Of a stretch of DNA of 64,000 nucleotides, positions 20,513 through 30,065 are shown piece after piece. This DNA is from Methanothermobacter sp. Its GTDB lineage: Archaea; Methanobacteriota; Methanobacteria; Methanobacteriales; DSM-23052. Positions within the stretch are counted from its first letter, which is position 1; every line of letters begins with the position of its first letter. The position numbers were made by a program, and so were the translations under genes. The notes beneath the pieces were generated by a model. That model had not been told where the DNA came from and made no database searches. It was given only the letters and a program-made list of their open reading frames with translations. The DNA is taken from assembly GCA_030055615.1 (NCBI GenBank), contig JASFYN010000001.1:479364-543363 (forward strand). The letters are read 5' to 3'.

Positions 20513-21817
20513 ATGAAGATCGCTATAGTCATCGGCACCCGCCCAGAAATAATCAAAATGGCACCAGTAGTCGATGAAATCAAAAAAAGGAACATAGAGT
20601 TTTCCTTAATACACACGGGCCAACACTATGACCATGAAATGTCAAATCAATTCTTCCAAGACCTTGAACTTCCCAAACCAGATCATAACATAGGAGTGGG
20701 TTCTAAAAGCCACGCTAAAATGACAGCAACTGTAATGGAAGGGCTTGAAGACATCCTAAAAGAAGAAAAACCAGACATCGTCATGGTACAGGGGGACACA
20801 AATGCTGTACTAGCAGGCGCCCTAGTAGCGTCGAAAATGCACATACCAGTAGGCCATGTAGAAGCGGGTCTAAGATCATTTGACAAGACAATGCCAGAAG
20901 AAATAAACAGGATAGTTGCAGACACTTGCACACACCTTTATTACACTCCAACGGAAAAAGCAGCTTTGAACTTATTGTTTGAAGGCGCGGATCCGGAAAA
21001 TATTATCATAACAGGAAACACTATAGTTGATGCTTGTCTTAGAAACCTTGAAATCGCCAAACGAAAATCCACTATAAGGTTTCCATTTGATAAAATTATC
21101 ACTCTCACAATGCACAGAGCCGAAAATGTCGATAACAAGGCCAGACTCAAATCCATAACCAAAGCATTATTAGAATTAGATGATTTCACGATAATATTCC
21201 CAGTACATCCACGTACACGTAAAAATCTCGAAAAATTTCACCTCTACAAAATTCTAGCCAAAGCTGAACATATAAAATTAGTAAAGCCTTTAGGCTACCT
21301 TGATTTCCTCCTACTATTATCAAAGTCATATGCTGTCCTCACAGATTCCGGAGGTTTACAGGAAGAAGCCATAACACTTAACATACCATGTCTAACTCTA
21401 AGATACAATACAGAACGTCCAGAGACGGTTGAAGTTGGTGGGAACATACTTGTAGGCGCAGACAGAAAAAGGATAATTAACACTCTCAGATTAATCCAAG
21501 ATGATCCCAATTTTAGGATGAAAATGATAAATGCCCCCAACCCCTATGGTGATGGTAAAGCCTCCAAGAGAATAATCAACGCAACACTCAATTTTTATAA
21601 TAAAGGCAGATTAACCATAAGACCACCCGAGAACATACTTTCAAGTATCCAAAGAGAATTGCATTTCATAGAAGAGGATATAACTGTAGAATCTTTGGAA
21701 AAAAGAGACAATTGCAAGGTTAGAATAGTCTATGATGGGGTTAAACCAAGATTTCCACATCAGACAATGAACCTTAAAGGAAAACAGGTAATATGTGACA
21801 TATATAAAATTTTGTGA
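20513..21817 (+). CDS. wecB: UDP-N-acetylglucosamine 2-epimerase with C-terminal extension
   Basis: About 434 residues from the ATG at 20513. The family pattern is clear: [11 protein letters not shown] at the start, [20 protein letters not shown] and, in the second half, DSGGLQEEA. It interconverts UDP-GlcNAc and UDP-ManNAc. The usual enzyme is about 360-380 residues; this one has roughly 60-70 extra residues at the C-terminus (from [11 protein letters not shown] to the end). It is followed by the UDP-ManNAc dehydrogenase gene nine bases on. Confidence 0.92.
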   Translation: MKIAIVIGTRPEIIKMAPVVDEIKKRNIEFSLIHTGQHYDHEMSNQFFQDLELPKPDHNIGVGSKSHAKMTATVMEGLEDILKEEKPDIVMVQGDTNAVLAGALVASKMHIPVGHVEAGLRSFDKTMPEEINRIVADTCTHLYYTPTEKAALNLLFEGADPENIIITGNTIVDACLRNLEIAKRKSTIRFPFDKIITLTMHRAENVDNKARLKSITKALLELDDFTIIFPVHPRTRKNLEKFHLYKILAKAEHIKLVKPLGYLDFLLLLSKSYAVLTDSGGLQEEAITLNIPCLTLRYNTERPETVEVGGNILVGADRKRIINTLRLIQDDPNFRMKMINAPNPYGDGKASKRIINATLNFYNKGRLTIRPPENILSSIQRELHFIEEDITVESLEKRDNCKVRIVYDGVKPRFPHQTMNLKGKQVICDIYKIL

Positions 21818-21826
21818 GGAGATAAC

Positions 21827-23116
21827 ATGGATTTAATAGCTGTTTTTGGACTGGGCCATATAGGACTTCCAACCGCCGCACTTTTCGCCAAGGCAGGTTT
21901 TGAAGTTATTGGTGTTGATATAAACCCTGATATTGTTAATTCAATCAACCGAGGCATTTCACCCATAATAGAACCTGGATTAGATGAACTTCTCCTTGAA
22001 GTTGTTAAAAAAGGAAAACTAAAGGCAACAGACAATGGTGAATATGCTGCCAAAAGAGCCAACATAATGATAATGGTGGTCCCAACACCATTGGGTGCTG
22101 ATAAGTCATCAGACCTTTCAGCAGTCATATCAGCATCAAAGACGATATCAAAAGGTCTTAAAAAGGGCGATCTTGTAATAGTTGAAAGTACTGTTCCACC
22201 CACCGCATGCGAAAGAATCATTTTACCAATACTCGAGCAGAGTGGCTTAAAGGTTTCAGAGGATTTTGGACTTGTATACACACCTGAAAGGGCCTTGCCA
22301 AATAATACATTATATGAGATGACACACAATGCCAGGGTTATAGGCGGCATTGACGAGAAGAGCACGGAAAGAGCTGTCAAACTCTATAATAAGATAACAA
22401 AAGGCGAAATAGTGAAAGTTAAGGATATAGTAACTGCAGAGATGGTTAAATTGATGGAGAACACCTACCGCGATACCAATATCGCATTAGCGAATGAATT
22501 GGCTATCATATGCGAATCACTCGGCATAGATGCCATAGATGCTATAGAAGCTGCGAATTACCACCCAAGGGTAAATCTACACATACCAGGCCCAGGAGTT
22601 GGAGGGCACTGTCTTTCTATAGACCCTTACTTTATAGTTGAAATGGCAGAAGCCAGAGGGGTTCCTGCAAGGCTGATTAGAACAGCACGCCAAATAAACG
22701 AGGAAATGCCCTACCATGTACTCCAACTCATAAAAGACGCCCTAAATGATACAGGGGTAAGTATCCGAAATTCTAATATAGGAATTCTAGGGGTAGCCTA
22801 TAAAGGTAATGTGGCTGATACTAGAGAAACACCCTCAAAACCGCTAATAGACGCGCTAATACAAGAAGGAGCCCACGTGGTAGTACATGACCCCTATGTG
22901 AAAAAGGAAGTTATAAAAGCCATGGGAGCGGAACCTGTTACATTAGAAGAGGCTCTAAAGTGTGACTGTACAGTTTTAATGACAGACCATGATGAATATC
23001 GTAGGATAGAACCTAACATGGTCCGGGGGAGGGTTTTCATCTGCGCAAGGCCCATATTACAACCTGAAAAATTCAAGGAGAAAGGTATAATATTCAAGGG
23101 AGTGGGTCGTCCTTGA
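21827..23116 (+). CDS. wecC: UDP-N-acetyl-D-mannosamine dehydrogenase
   Basis: A 429-residue nucleotide-sugar dehydrogenase. It opens with [14 protein letters not shown] for NAD binding. The [15 protein letters not shown] segment near residue 255 carries the catalytic cysteine. A C-terminal NAD-like fold follows ([16 protein letters not shown]). With WecB next to it, it oxidises UDP-ManNAc to UDP-ManNAcA for surface polysaccharide or glycoprotein glycans. Its stop overlaps the mfnD start by four bases. Confidence 0.92.
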   Translation: MDLIAVFGLGHIGLPTAALFAKAGFEVIGVDINPDIVNSINRGISPIIEPGLDELLLEVVKKGKLKATDNGEYAAKRANIMIMVVPTPLGADKSSDLSAVISASKTISKGLKKGDLVIVESTVPPTACERIILPILEQSGLKVSEDFGLVYTPERALPNNTLYEMTHNARVIGGIDEKSTERAVKLYNKITKGEIVKVKDIVTAEMVKLMENTYRDTNIALANELAIICESLGIDAIDAIEAANYHPRVNLHIPGPGVGGHCLSIDPYFIVEMAEARGVPARLIRTARQINEEMPYHVLQLIKDALNDTGVSIRNSNIGILGVAYKGNVADTRETPSKPLIDALIQEGAHVVVHDPYVKKEVIKAMGAEPVTLEEALKCDCTVLMTDHDEYRRIEPNMVRGRVFICARPILQPEKFKEKGIIFKGVGRP

Positions 23117-24075
23117 ACCTACTAATATTTGAATATGCGACTGCCACGGGTATCCAGGATCCTAGTATCCTAATAGAGGGCAGATCCATGCTCGAAGCTT
23201 TACTCCAAGATTTATGGGAGTTTAAACCATCTTATCTCATATCTGAAAATTTTACTGGTTTGGTTGATTATCCCAATCCTATCATATTACGAGAAGATCT
23301 TTATTCATGGATTAAGGAAAATGCAAGTGAATTTGATGCGGCTCTTTTCATAGCACCTGAAGAAAACATGGAATTATATAAGTTAACTCGTTTATTGGAA
23401 TCAGAGGGCGTCCAGATTATGGGCTCGGCCTCTGAAGCCGTTCTTATATGTTCTGATAAGCGTGAAACCTATAATGCACTTAAAGGTAAAGTACCTCTCA
23501 TAGAAACATATGATAATGTCAATTTTACGGGGAAAATAGTGGTTAAACCTATCGATGGAGTTGCATGTCAAGGTATAAAAATTATAGAATCAAGTGAAGA
23601 GCTTGAAGAGGTAATAAAATCAACAGATTCTAGGATGATAATACAAAAATTTGTAGAGGGTGAACCTGTAAGTGTCAGCATATTATCCAATGGGGAAACG
23701 GCACTCCCATTATCATTGAATAGACAAAATATAGAATATAATGATGGTATATTGGAATATAGGGGGGGTGTCACACCATTTGAGCATGAAATGGCTGCTG
23801 ATGCATTATTAGTAGCTAAAAGGGCTGTTGAATCTATAGATGGGCTCAGAGGATATGTTGGTGTTGACTTAATACTATCAGATAAGATTTATGTAGTTGA
23901 ATTAAATTCTAGAATAACTACACCATACATCGCCCTCCGAAAACTCATTAATATAAACCTTGGAAAGGCTATTATAGCGGCGGTTAATGGTAAAATACCC
24001 AAGAAATGGAGTATAAATGGGGTTGCTGAATTTAAAAAGGGTAAAGATTCTATGATAATAGATATCATAGGTTGA
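23113..24075 (+). CDS. mfnD: ATP-grasp tyramine--L-glutamate ligase (MfnD)
   Basis: A 320-residue ATP-grasp enzyme. [15 protein letters not shown] holds the nucleotide-binding lysine, [14 protein letters not shown] follows, and [14 protein letters not shown] near the C-terminus has the metal-binding Glu/Asn. It resembles the MJ0815 type, which adds the first glutamate to tyramine in methanofuran synthesis. The tie to the next gene, another methanofuran enzyme, supports the call. The start overlaps wecC by four bases (TTGA), so a methanofuran gene is fused into a surface-sugar operon. Confidence 0.8.
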   Translation: MNLLIFEYATATGIQDPSILIEGRSMLEALLQDLWEFKPSYLISENFTGLVDYPNPIILREDLYSWIKENASEFDAALFIAPEENMELYKLTRLLESEGVQIMGSASEAVLICSDKRETYNALKGKVPLIETYDNVNFTGKIVVKPIDGVACQGIKIIESSEELEEVIKSTDSRMIIQKFVEGEPVSVSILSNGETALPLSLNRQNIEYNDGILEYRGGVTPFEHEMAADALLVAKRAVESIDGLRGYVGVDLILSDKIYVVELNSRITTPYIALRKLININLGKAIIAAVNGKIPKKWSINGVAEFKKGKDSMIIDIIG

Positions 24076-25106
24076 TTTGTATGAAAGTTGTGGGCATTGA
24101 TATAGGTGGCGCGAACACAGACATAGCAATAATAGAAGTAGAAAGTGGTGAGCTAAAGGACATAAAAGTAAATTCCAGATACCTCCCCATGTGGCTTAAG
24201 AAAAACGAACTCCAGGAAACGCTAAGAGGACTCTTAGGTAGGGAAATGGAGGGAATAGATGGTGTTGGGGTTACAATGACAGCAGAACTTGCAGACGTGT
24301 ACAAGGATAAAGAAGAAGGCGTGAAGGATATAATAGGGAGGGTTGAAGAAGTTTTCAACGTCCCGGTGGCATATGTTAGTTTATCAGGGATGCTAGATGC
24401 AGATACCGCCCTAAAAAACCCATTGGAAGTGGCGGCTGCTAATTGGATTGCAACATCCCAGTTAGCCGCCGCCATAAGCGAAAATTGTATAATGGTAGAT
24501 GTCGGAAGCACAACCACGGATATAATCCCAATAAAAGATGGTAGGGAATGCGCAAAAGGAAGATCCGATCTAGAAAGGCTATCAACAGGAGAACTCGTAT
24601 ACACTGGAGTGCTAAGGAATAACCTCGCAACCATCGTAGATAAGGTCCCATTACATGGCAGATGGTATAGGGTTTCATCCGAGTTATTTGCCATAACCGC
24701 TGACATCCATCTAGTACTTGGCAACATAGACTACAAAGATTATACTTGTGACACGCCAGATGGAGCCGCTAAGACAATAAGAGATTCCATGAGACGGATA
24801 GCAAGGTTACTCTGTGCCGACCTTAAACTTCTAAACCAGCAGGACATAAGGGAGATAGCGGCATACATCTACCATCAACAAATATTGAAGATAGCCGAGG
24901 CCATCAGAGAAGTTTCAGATAGGGAAAAATTAGATAGGATAGTTACAACAGGACTTGGCATGAACATCCTCGGAAGAAAAGCGGCAGAAATTCTAGAAAT
25001 GGAATGTAGGAGTATGGATGAATTTTTACATCCTCGAGCTTGTATAGTTGCACCTGCAATAGGATCGGCCATTATGATGGGAGATCACCTCACAAAAAAA
25101 CAATGA
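24072..25106 (+). CDS. mfnF: Methanofuran biosynthesis enzyme MfnF (hydantoinase/acetate-kinase fold)
   Basis: A 344-residue protein with an actin/HSP70-type ATPase fold: GIDIGGANTDIAI at the N-terminus, MVDVGSTTTDIIPI in the middle and a late TGLG motif. This matches the MJ0863 type, which joins the furan part to gamma-glutamyltyramine to make the methanofuran core. I first see ATG at 24081 (MKVVGID); the frame opens ten bases or so earlier with TTG 24072, and either start overlaps or nearly abuts mfnD. Together with mfnD it makes the assignment consistent. Confidence 0.78.
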   Translation: MICMKVVGIDIGGANTDIAIIEVESGELKDIKVNSRYLPMWLKKNELQETLRGLLGREMEGIDGVGVTMTAELADVYKDKEEGVKDIIGRVEEVFNVPVAYVSLSGMLDADTALKNPLEVAAANWIATSQLAAAISENCIMVDVGSTTTDIIPIKDGRECAKGRSDLERLSTGELVYTGVLRNNLATIVDKVPLHGRWYRVSSELFAITADIHLVLGNIDYKDYTCDTPDGAAKTIRDSMRRIARLLCADLKLLNQQDIREIAAYIYHQQILKIAEAIREVSDREKLDRIVTTGLGMNILGRKAAEILEMECRSMDEFLHPRACIVAPAIGSAIMMGDHLTKKQ

Positions 25107-25622
25107 TTAGTACCATACATCTTTCACACCAATCAGATAGGCTATAATATTAGCTGAAAGGTGTAATATTACAGTTATTATTAGTATCATGAATATCATT
25201 TCCCAACTAAAATTGACAATAATGGATGCAAAGAGCATGGCGCCCACAGCAAAATCTAATTGATCCAGGATCGGGGCAGGCCGTCCCCTTTCTATATTAA
25301 AGCGCCTCTTCACGAAACTCCCACACGCATCACCAACAACCGCTCCGAGCGCCAAGAGAAAACCTAATAGGACACCATAGGGTACGTTATCCACTAGGGT
25401 GCCCTGTATCATCCCAGTTAGTGTTCCTAGTAGCGTTCCTATTATACTCCCCCGCCATGTAACCCCATCACCTATCAACCGCCTTTTATCAATGAACTGA
25501 TATCCAAGATCAAGGGGCGGGCCCCCTCCAAAAATAAGGGCACTTACATTTGCTATATAAGCTGGCAGCATAAAGTATATTACATAGACAATACCTAAGA
25601 TATTGATAGCATCAATTTCCAT
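25107..25622 (-). CDS. carS: CDP-archaeol synthase
   Basis: About 171 residues with four to five membrane helices. RLIGDGVTWRGSIIG near residue 50 and GDACGSFVKRR near residue 105 are signature loops of the CarS (DUF46) family. It transfers CTP onto digeranylgeranylglyceryl phosphate to give CDP-archaeol, the branch point for polar lipids. I chose the ATG at 25622 because GGTGA lies five bases upstream; another ATG at 25637 adds five residues. It converges with mfnF with no gap and is divergent from the tes-like gene. Confidence 0.9.
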   Translation of the reverse strand: MEIDAINILGIVYVIYFMLPAYIANVSALIFGGGPPLDLGYQFIDKRRLIGDGVTWRGSIIGTLLGTLTGMIQGTLVDNVPYGVLLGFLLALGAVVGDACGSFVKRRFNIERGRPAPILDQLDFAVGAMLFASIIVNFSWEMIFMILIITVILHLSANIIAYLIGVKDVWY

Positions 25623-25755
25623 TGTAGTCACCAACATCCCTATTAGAAGTGGATTTCATAAATCAAGGGGATTGATGTATATAAACTTTAATGCCCTTAT
25701 TAAAATTTTACTGGAATAAAATAGTTTCATGAAAAAATCATGTTTAGGTGGGAGT

Positions 25756-27240
25756 GTGGTTATCAAAAAAACCAACAGCCTCTGTCCAGTATGTCTTAAG
25801 AAGATCAAGGCAGAGGTGCTAGAAGGAAGTGAAAAGGTTATAATAAAAAAAGAATGCCCAGATCATGGTATTTTCGAAAATGTTTACTGGAGTGATAAAA
25901 AAGCATATGAGAGATTCTCTAGTTACGATTACAAGGGTGAAGGTATCTTAAATCCTCACACAGAAACGGATAAAGGATGCCCCTTTGATTGTGGGATTTG
26001 TCCACAGCACGAGAGTCACACAATCCTTGGTCTTATTGATGTTACCAATCGTTGCAATTTAAATTGTCCCATCTGTTTTGCAAATGCTGCTGTTTCAAAA
26101 TATCTCTATGAACCATCCTATGAGGAAATAAGGCAAATGTTGCGCAATCTTAGAGATAATAGGCCAGTTCCAACCCCTGCAATCCAATATGCTGGGGGCG
26201 AACCCACAGTTAGGAAGGATATAGTGGATCTTGTCAAGCTCGCCAAGGACGAAGGCTTCACCCACGTTCAAATAGCTACAAATGGTGTTAAATTAGCCAC
26301 GAAACCTGAACTTGCAAGGGAACTGAGAGAAGCTGGGTTAAACACAGTCTACTTACAATTTGATGGCGTTACGGAGGAGCCATACTTCAAGTCCAGGGGT
26401 AGAAACCTTTTACCCCTTAAATTAAAGGCTATAGAGAATTGTAGGAAGGTTGGTCTGGGCATAGTACTTGTACCGACACTCGTAAAGGGCATAAATGATC
26501 ATCAGGTAGGAGATATCATAAAATTCGCGGTAAAAAACATTGACATAATAAGGGGTGTCAATTTCCAACCAGTATCATTCACTGGCAGAACACCAGCAGA
26601 TAAAGTTGAAGAACAGAGGATAACAATACCAGATTTCCAGAGGCTAGTTGAAGAACAGACAAATGGCCAGATAAGAATAGAAGATTTCTATCCAGCATCT
26701 TCTGTCTGTCCCATATCAGATTTCGTAGCTGCATTAGAAGGCGAACCACAGGTCACATTCACTTGCCATCCACATTGTGGGACCGCGACATATGTTTTTG
26801 TAGAGAACACTCACGTAATACCTATAACACGTTTCATTGACGTGGACAGATTCTTCAATATACTTGAGAAGGACGTCCAGGACATTGAAGAGGGTGGTAT
26901 AACCGGGAAGGCAAAGGCAATTGCAAGATCTGCAATAGAGCTTCCCAAGCTCCTTGATTCTTCAAAGGCCCCTAAGTCTGTGGATATAAAAAATATATTA
27001 ATTTCAATATTTAAAGAGAGATCCTATAGGGCTCTTGGAGAATTCCATAAAAGGACATTACTAATATCTTGTATGCATTTCATGGACCCATGGAATTTTG
27101 ATATCGACAGGGTTAGAAGGTGCGTAATCCATTATGCAATACCTGATGGGCGTATAATACCATTCTGTACCATGAATTCCATTTACAGGGAAGCTGTTGA
27201 AAGAAAATTTGCCAGGCCATTTAAGGAAAAATCTGCTTAA
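25756..27240 (+). CDS. Radical SAM protein of the tetraether lipid synthase (Tes) type
   Basis: About 494 residues from a GTG at 25756 with AGGTGGG upstream; an ATG at 25729 has no ribosome site. The radical SAM motif is CNLNCPIC (Cys100, 104, 107). A second set CPFDCGIC lies at 75-82, an N-terminal CPVC pair at 10-13, and further cysteines sit in CHPHCG and near the C-terminus. Several iron-sulfur clusters are thus likely, as in the MJ0619 family, which joins two archaeol chains to make tetraether lipids. That family was once called a methanopterin methylase. It sits back to back with carS, which supports a lipid role. Confidence 0.82.
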   Translation: MVIKKTNSLCPVCLKKIKAEVLEGSEKVIIKKECPDHGIFENVYWSDKKAYERFSSYDYKGEGILNPHTETDKGCPFDCGICPQHESHTILGLIDVTNRCNLNCPICFANAAVSKYLYEPSYEEIRQMLRNLRDNRPVPTPAIQYAGGEPTVRKDIVDLVKLAKDEGFTHVQIATNGVKLATKPELARELREAGLNTVYLQFDGVTEEPYFKSRGRNLLPLKLKAIENCRKVGLGIVLVPTLVKGINDHQVGDIIKFAVKNIDIIRGVNFQPVSFTGRTPADKVEEQRITIPDFQRLVEEQTNGQIRIEDFYPASSVCPISDFVAALEGEPQVTFTCHPHCGTATYVFVENTHVIPITRFIDVDRFFNILEKDVQDIEEGGITGKAKAIARSAIELPKLLDSSKAPKSVDIKNILISIFKERSYRALGEFHKRTLLISCMHFMDPWNFDIDRVRRCVIHYAIPDGRIIPFCTMNSIYREAVERKFARPFKEKSA

Positions 27241-27248
27241 AGTGAGAT

Positions 27249-28241
27249 ATGATGAATGGTAGGATTATAACATCCTCGCGGTTGCACTTAACCTTAATAG
27301 ATCTCAACGGTGAAAGAGGTCGCCTTGATGGCGGGGTTGGTATCACACTCAAAGATCCCAACCTTATTATAAAAGTCAAGCCCAATGGAGAACTTAAAAT
27401 AGAATTTGAAGAGAAGAACCTTGAAGGGAATCTCATAAGAGAATATTCAGCAAAGATAGAGGAAGCAGCTAAAAGGACACTAAGTTACCTTAAAAGCGGT
27501 GAAGGATTCGATTTCATCATAGAAAAGACTTTCCCAGTCCATTCAGGCCTTGGATCCGGGACTCAGGTTTCCCTCGCCACCGCAAAGCTTATAACAGGTT
27601 TTCATGGGACTGAAATGGACTCGTGGGAGCTTGCGAGGATAGTTGGCAGGGGTGGGACGTCTGGGATAGGCGTGGCCTCATTTGAATATGGTGGTTTCAT
27701 AGTTGACGGAGGACATAGTAAAAAAGAAAAGACTGACTTTTTACCATCATCGGCATCCAAGGCATCACCGCCACCTGTAATAGCCAGATACGATTTCCCA
27801 GAGGATTGGAATATTATAGTGGCCATTCCAAGGATTGACAGACAAGTATCTGGAAGGAAGGAAGTTAACATATTCCAGGAATATTGTCCCATACCCCTAG
27901 AAGAGGTTGAAAGATTATCCCATATAATCCTGATGAAGATGATGCCATCAGTCCTAGAAGAGGACATTGAATCATTCGGAGAAGCAATAAACGAAATCCA
28001 GAGGATAGGATTTAAGAAAGTTGAAAGAAAACTTCAACATCCAATCATAGACAAGGTAATAGATAGCATGTTATCAACTGGCGCTGTAGGGGCGGGTATG
28101 AGCTCATTCGGACCAGCAGTCTATGGAATCACTGACACAAATCCAAAAGATGTTCTAAGAGCGGCTGAGGAAGCCATGGGTGAGATGGGGGGCTTAGCCC
28201 TTATAACAAATGCTAGAAATAGTGGGGCTAAATATGAATAA
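27249..28241 (+). CDS. Beta-ribofuranosylaminobenzene 5'-phosphate synthase
   Basis: A 330-residue GHMP-fold protein with the glycine-rich HSGLGSGTQVSLATA near residue 97 and a C-terminal GAVGAGMSSFGPAVYGI. This matches beta-RFAP synthase, which condenses PRPP with 4-hydroxybenzoate-type acid in the first committed step of methanopterin synthesis. The GGTSGIGVASFEYGGFIVDGGH stretch is typical of this family and not of GHMP kinases. It starts eight bases after the Tes-like gene and overlaps the next gene by eight bases. Confidence 0.88.
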   Translation: MMNGRIITSSRLHLTLIDLNGERGRLDGGVGITLKDPNLIIKVKPNGELKIEFEEKNLEGNLIREYSAKIEEAAKRTLSYLKSGEGFDFIIEKTFPVHSGLGSGTQVSLATAKLITGFHGTEMDSWELARIVGRGGTSGIGVASFEYGGFIVDGGHSKKEKTDFLPSSASKASPPPVIARYDFPEDWNIIVAIPRIDRQVSGRKEVNIFQEYCPIPLEEVERLSHIILMKMMPSVLEEDIESFGEAINEIQRIGFKKVERKLQHPIIDKVIDSMLSTGAVGAGMSSFGPAVYGITDTNPKDVLRAAEEAMGEMGGLALITNARNSGAKYE

Positions 28242-28725
28242 GATAATACAAGGAAGAGTTTGGAAGTTCCCAGATAATATAGACACTGATGTTATAATCC
28301 CTGGAAGATACCTTAGAACATTCAATTTAAATGAACTTGCAAGCCACATCATGGAGGGTATAAGACCGGATTTCCCAAGTAAAGTAAAAAAAGGGGACAT
28401 AATTTTGGCAGGTAAAAATTTTGGATGCGGTTCATCAAGAGAACAGGCCCCACGCGCCCTTAAACATGCAGGCATATCAGCGATAATAGCAAAATCATTC
28501 GCAAGGATATTCTACCGAAACTCTATTAATATAGGACTGCCAGTTATAGTAGCTGATATAAAAGCCGATGAAGGTGACATCCTCAAAATAGACCTAGAGA
28601 GGGGTATTATAGAAAATAAGACTACTATGGAAACATTCAAGATAAAACCGTTCAATGATTTTATCCTGGAAATACTAGAAGATGGCGGGCTCGTGGAACA
28701 CTACCTAAAAAAGGTAGGCCATTAA
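28234..28725 (+). CDS. hacB: Homoaconitase/isopropylmalate isomerase small subunit, HacB-like
   Basis: About 163 residues from the ATG at 28234. It is the swivel domain of the aconitase superfamily, with GRVWKFPDNIDTDVIIPGRYL and GCGSSREQAPRALKHAG. The loop after GR reads YLRT, the version I recall for the homoaconitase of coenzyme B synthesis, whereas leucine-pathway LeuD has YLVY-like loops. So HacB is favoured over LeuD. The large subunit is elsewhere. It lies in a block of cofactor genes. Confidence 0.8.
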   Translation: MNKIIQGRVWKFPDNIDTDVIIPGRYLRTFNLNELASHIMEGIRPDFPSKVKKGDIILAGKNFGCGSSREQAPRALKHAGISAIIAKSFARIFYRNSINIGLPVIVADIKADEGDILKIDLERGIIENKTTMETFKIKPFNDFILEILEDGGLVEHYLKKVGH

Positions 28726-28743
28726 TCAATGAGGTAATCTGAG

Positions 28744-29364
28744 ATGAGATGTCCCATATGTGGCTCGGAATCCCTCAAAGTATTGAAAAGTAAAACTGAA
28801 TCCGATTCGAAATATAAGAAGATTAAGAGACTAATTCTAGAATGTGAAGATTGTGGGACAATATTCAAAGAAAATCTAGTTATTTCCAAGCCACTCGAGT
28901 ACCCAGTGATCATAAGCCAATATGAAAAATCATGGAAGGACAAGGTCAAATTATACTCTGATGAAGAAATCGCGGTAGGAGACACTCTAAGCATAAGTGG
29001 AAGGCTCGTAGAGATAACATCTTTGGAACTGAAAAATGGTAAAAGAGTTGACAAGTGCAAGGCATTAGACTTGGCCACAATATGGGCCATACCATTGGAT
29101 GCTCCAGCAAGAGTAGGAGTTTCTATAGACTTACATGGAAAGGTATTTTCAAGGAAACTCGAACTAGACAGGAATTTCACATTTAGGGTTGGTGACATAT
29201 TCAAACTCGAAAATCATATCTTTCAAGTGAAATCTATAAAAACAACTGACAGACTCATCAAAAGGGGTGCTGCGCCAGCCCATAAGATCAAGAGAGTCTA
29301 CGGGTCACCCACCAGGGGAAAATACAAGTTCGACCTTTCTGAAAATATCATATCGGGATCTTAA
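28744..29364 (+). CDS. HVO_0476-type zinc-ribbon protein
   Basis: A 206-residue protein. Residues 3-6 (CPIC) and about 40-43 (CEDC) form an N-terminal zinc ribbon. The rest is beta-rich with basic loops, ending in GAAPAHKIKRVYG. It matches the archaeal HVO_0476 zinc-finger family; no function is known, though the fold suggests RNA or protein binding. GAGGTAAT stands upstream of the ATG. Its stop overlaps the pcm start by one base (TAATG). Confidence 0.75.
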   Translation: MRCPICGSESLKVLKSKTESDSKYKKIKRLILECEDCGTIFKENLVISKPLEYPVIISQYEKSWKDKVKLYSDEEIAVGDTLSISGRLVEITSLELKNGKRVDKCKALDLATIWAIPLDAPARVGVSIDLHGKVFSRKLELDRNFTFRVGDIFKLENHIFQVKSIKTTDRLIKRGAAPAHKIKRVYGSPTRGKYKFDLSENIISGS

Positions 29365-30008
29365 TGTTAGAAGAACGCAAAAGAATGGTTGAAGACCTCG
29401 TGGCCAGAAATTATATAAAAACCGAGAAAGTGAAAAAGGCCATGGAGAAGGTTCCAAGGGAAAAGTTCGTACCCCCAGAGCATAGGATGAGTGCTTACCT
29501 TGACCAGCCACTACCAATAGGGGAGGGACAGACAATATCAGCCCCCCACATGGTTGCAATGATGTGTGAAGTCCTAGACCTTGAAAGGGGGATGAAGGTG
29601 TTGGAGGTAGGTACAGGATGCGGGTATCATGCAGCGGTCGTCGCGGAGATAATCGGGGAAGAGGGAAAACTCTACACCATAGAACGTATAGAATCATTAT
29701 ATAAACGGGCTAAAGAGAAATTGAAAGATTATAGGCAAGTTAAAGTTATCCATGCTGATGGCACGGAAGGCTGGGAGGAGGCAGCACCATATGATAGGAT
29801 CTATGTAACCGCAGCAGCCCCAGATGTGCCAGAGCCCCTCAAAAGGCAATTAAAGGTTGGAGGGAAACTCTTAGTACCGGTTGGACGTGACAGATTTTAC
29901 CAGGATCTTCTACTAGTGGAAAAATTATCAGAAGACAATTTCAAGACCAAAAACCTTGGTGGAGTAGCATTCGTACCTTTAATAGGTAAATATGGATGGC
30001 GATTTTAA
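29364..30008 (+). CDS. pcm: Protein-L-isoaspartate O-methyltransferase
   Basis: A 214-residue methyltransferase. The family-specific GEGQTISAPHMVAMM comes before the SAM site VLEVGTGCGYHAAVVAE, and a VTAAAPDVP segment follows. It methylates isoaspartyl residues to start repair of aged proteins, a common need in thermophiles. It is the last gene of the run that started at the Tes-like gene. Confidence 0.94.
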   Translation: MLEERKRMVEDLVARNYIKTEKVKKAMEKVPREKFVPPEHRMSAYLDQPLPIGEGQTISAPHMVAMMCEVLDLERGMKVLEVGTGCGYHAAVVAEIIGEEGKLYTIERIESLYKRAKEKLKDYRQVKVIHADGTEGWEEAAPYDRIYVTAAAPDVPEPLKRQLKVGGKLLVPVGRDRFYQDLLLVEKLSEDNFKTKNLGGVAFVPLIGKYGWRF

Positions 30009-30065
30009 AAATTTTTTTATAAAGAAAAAGATATAAGATAATAACTATTTTTTTGGAGATCAATT

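Noticed and set aside
21760..22380. 206-codon antisense frame across the wecB/wecC junction
   Set aside because: It lies opposite two clear enzymes and has no similarity or ribosome site.
24065..24727. 220-codon antisense frame opposite mfnF
   Set aside because: Shadow of mfnF; Ser/Thr/Pro-rich product with no motif.
25729..27240. Calling the radical SAM gene a methanopterin pterin-methylase
   Set aside because: That older label is less likely; the cysteine layout and the adjacent carS favour the tetraether synthase family.
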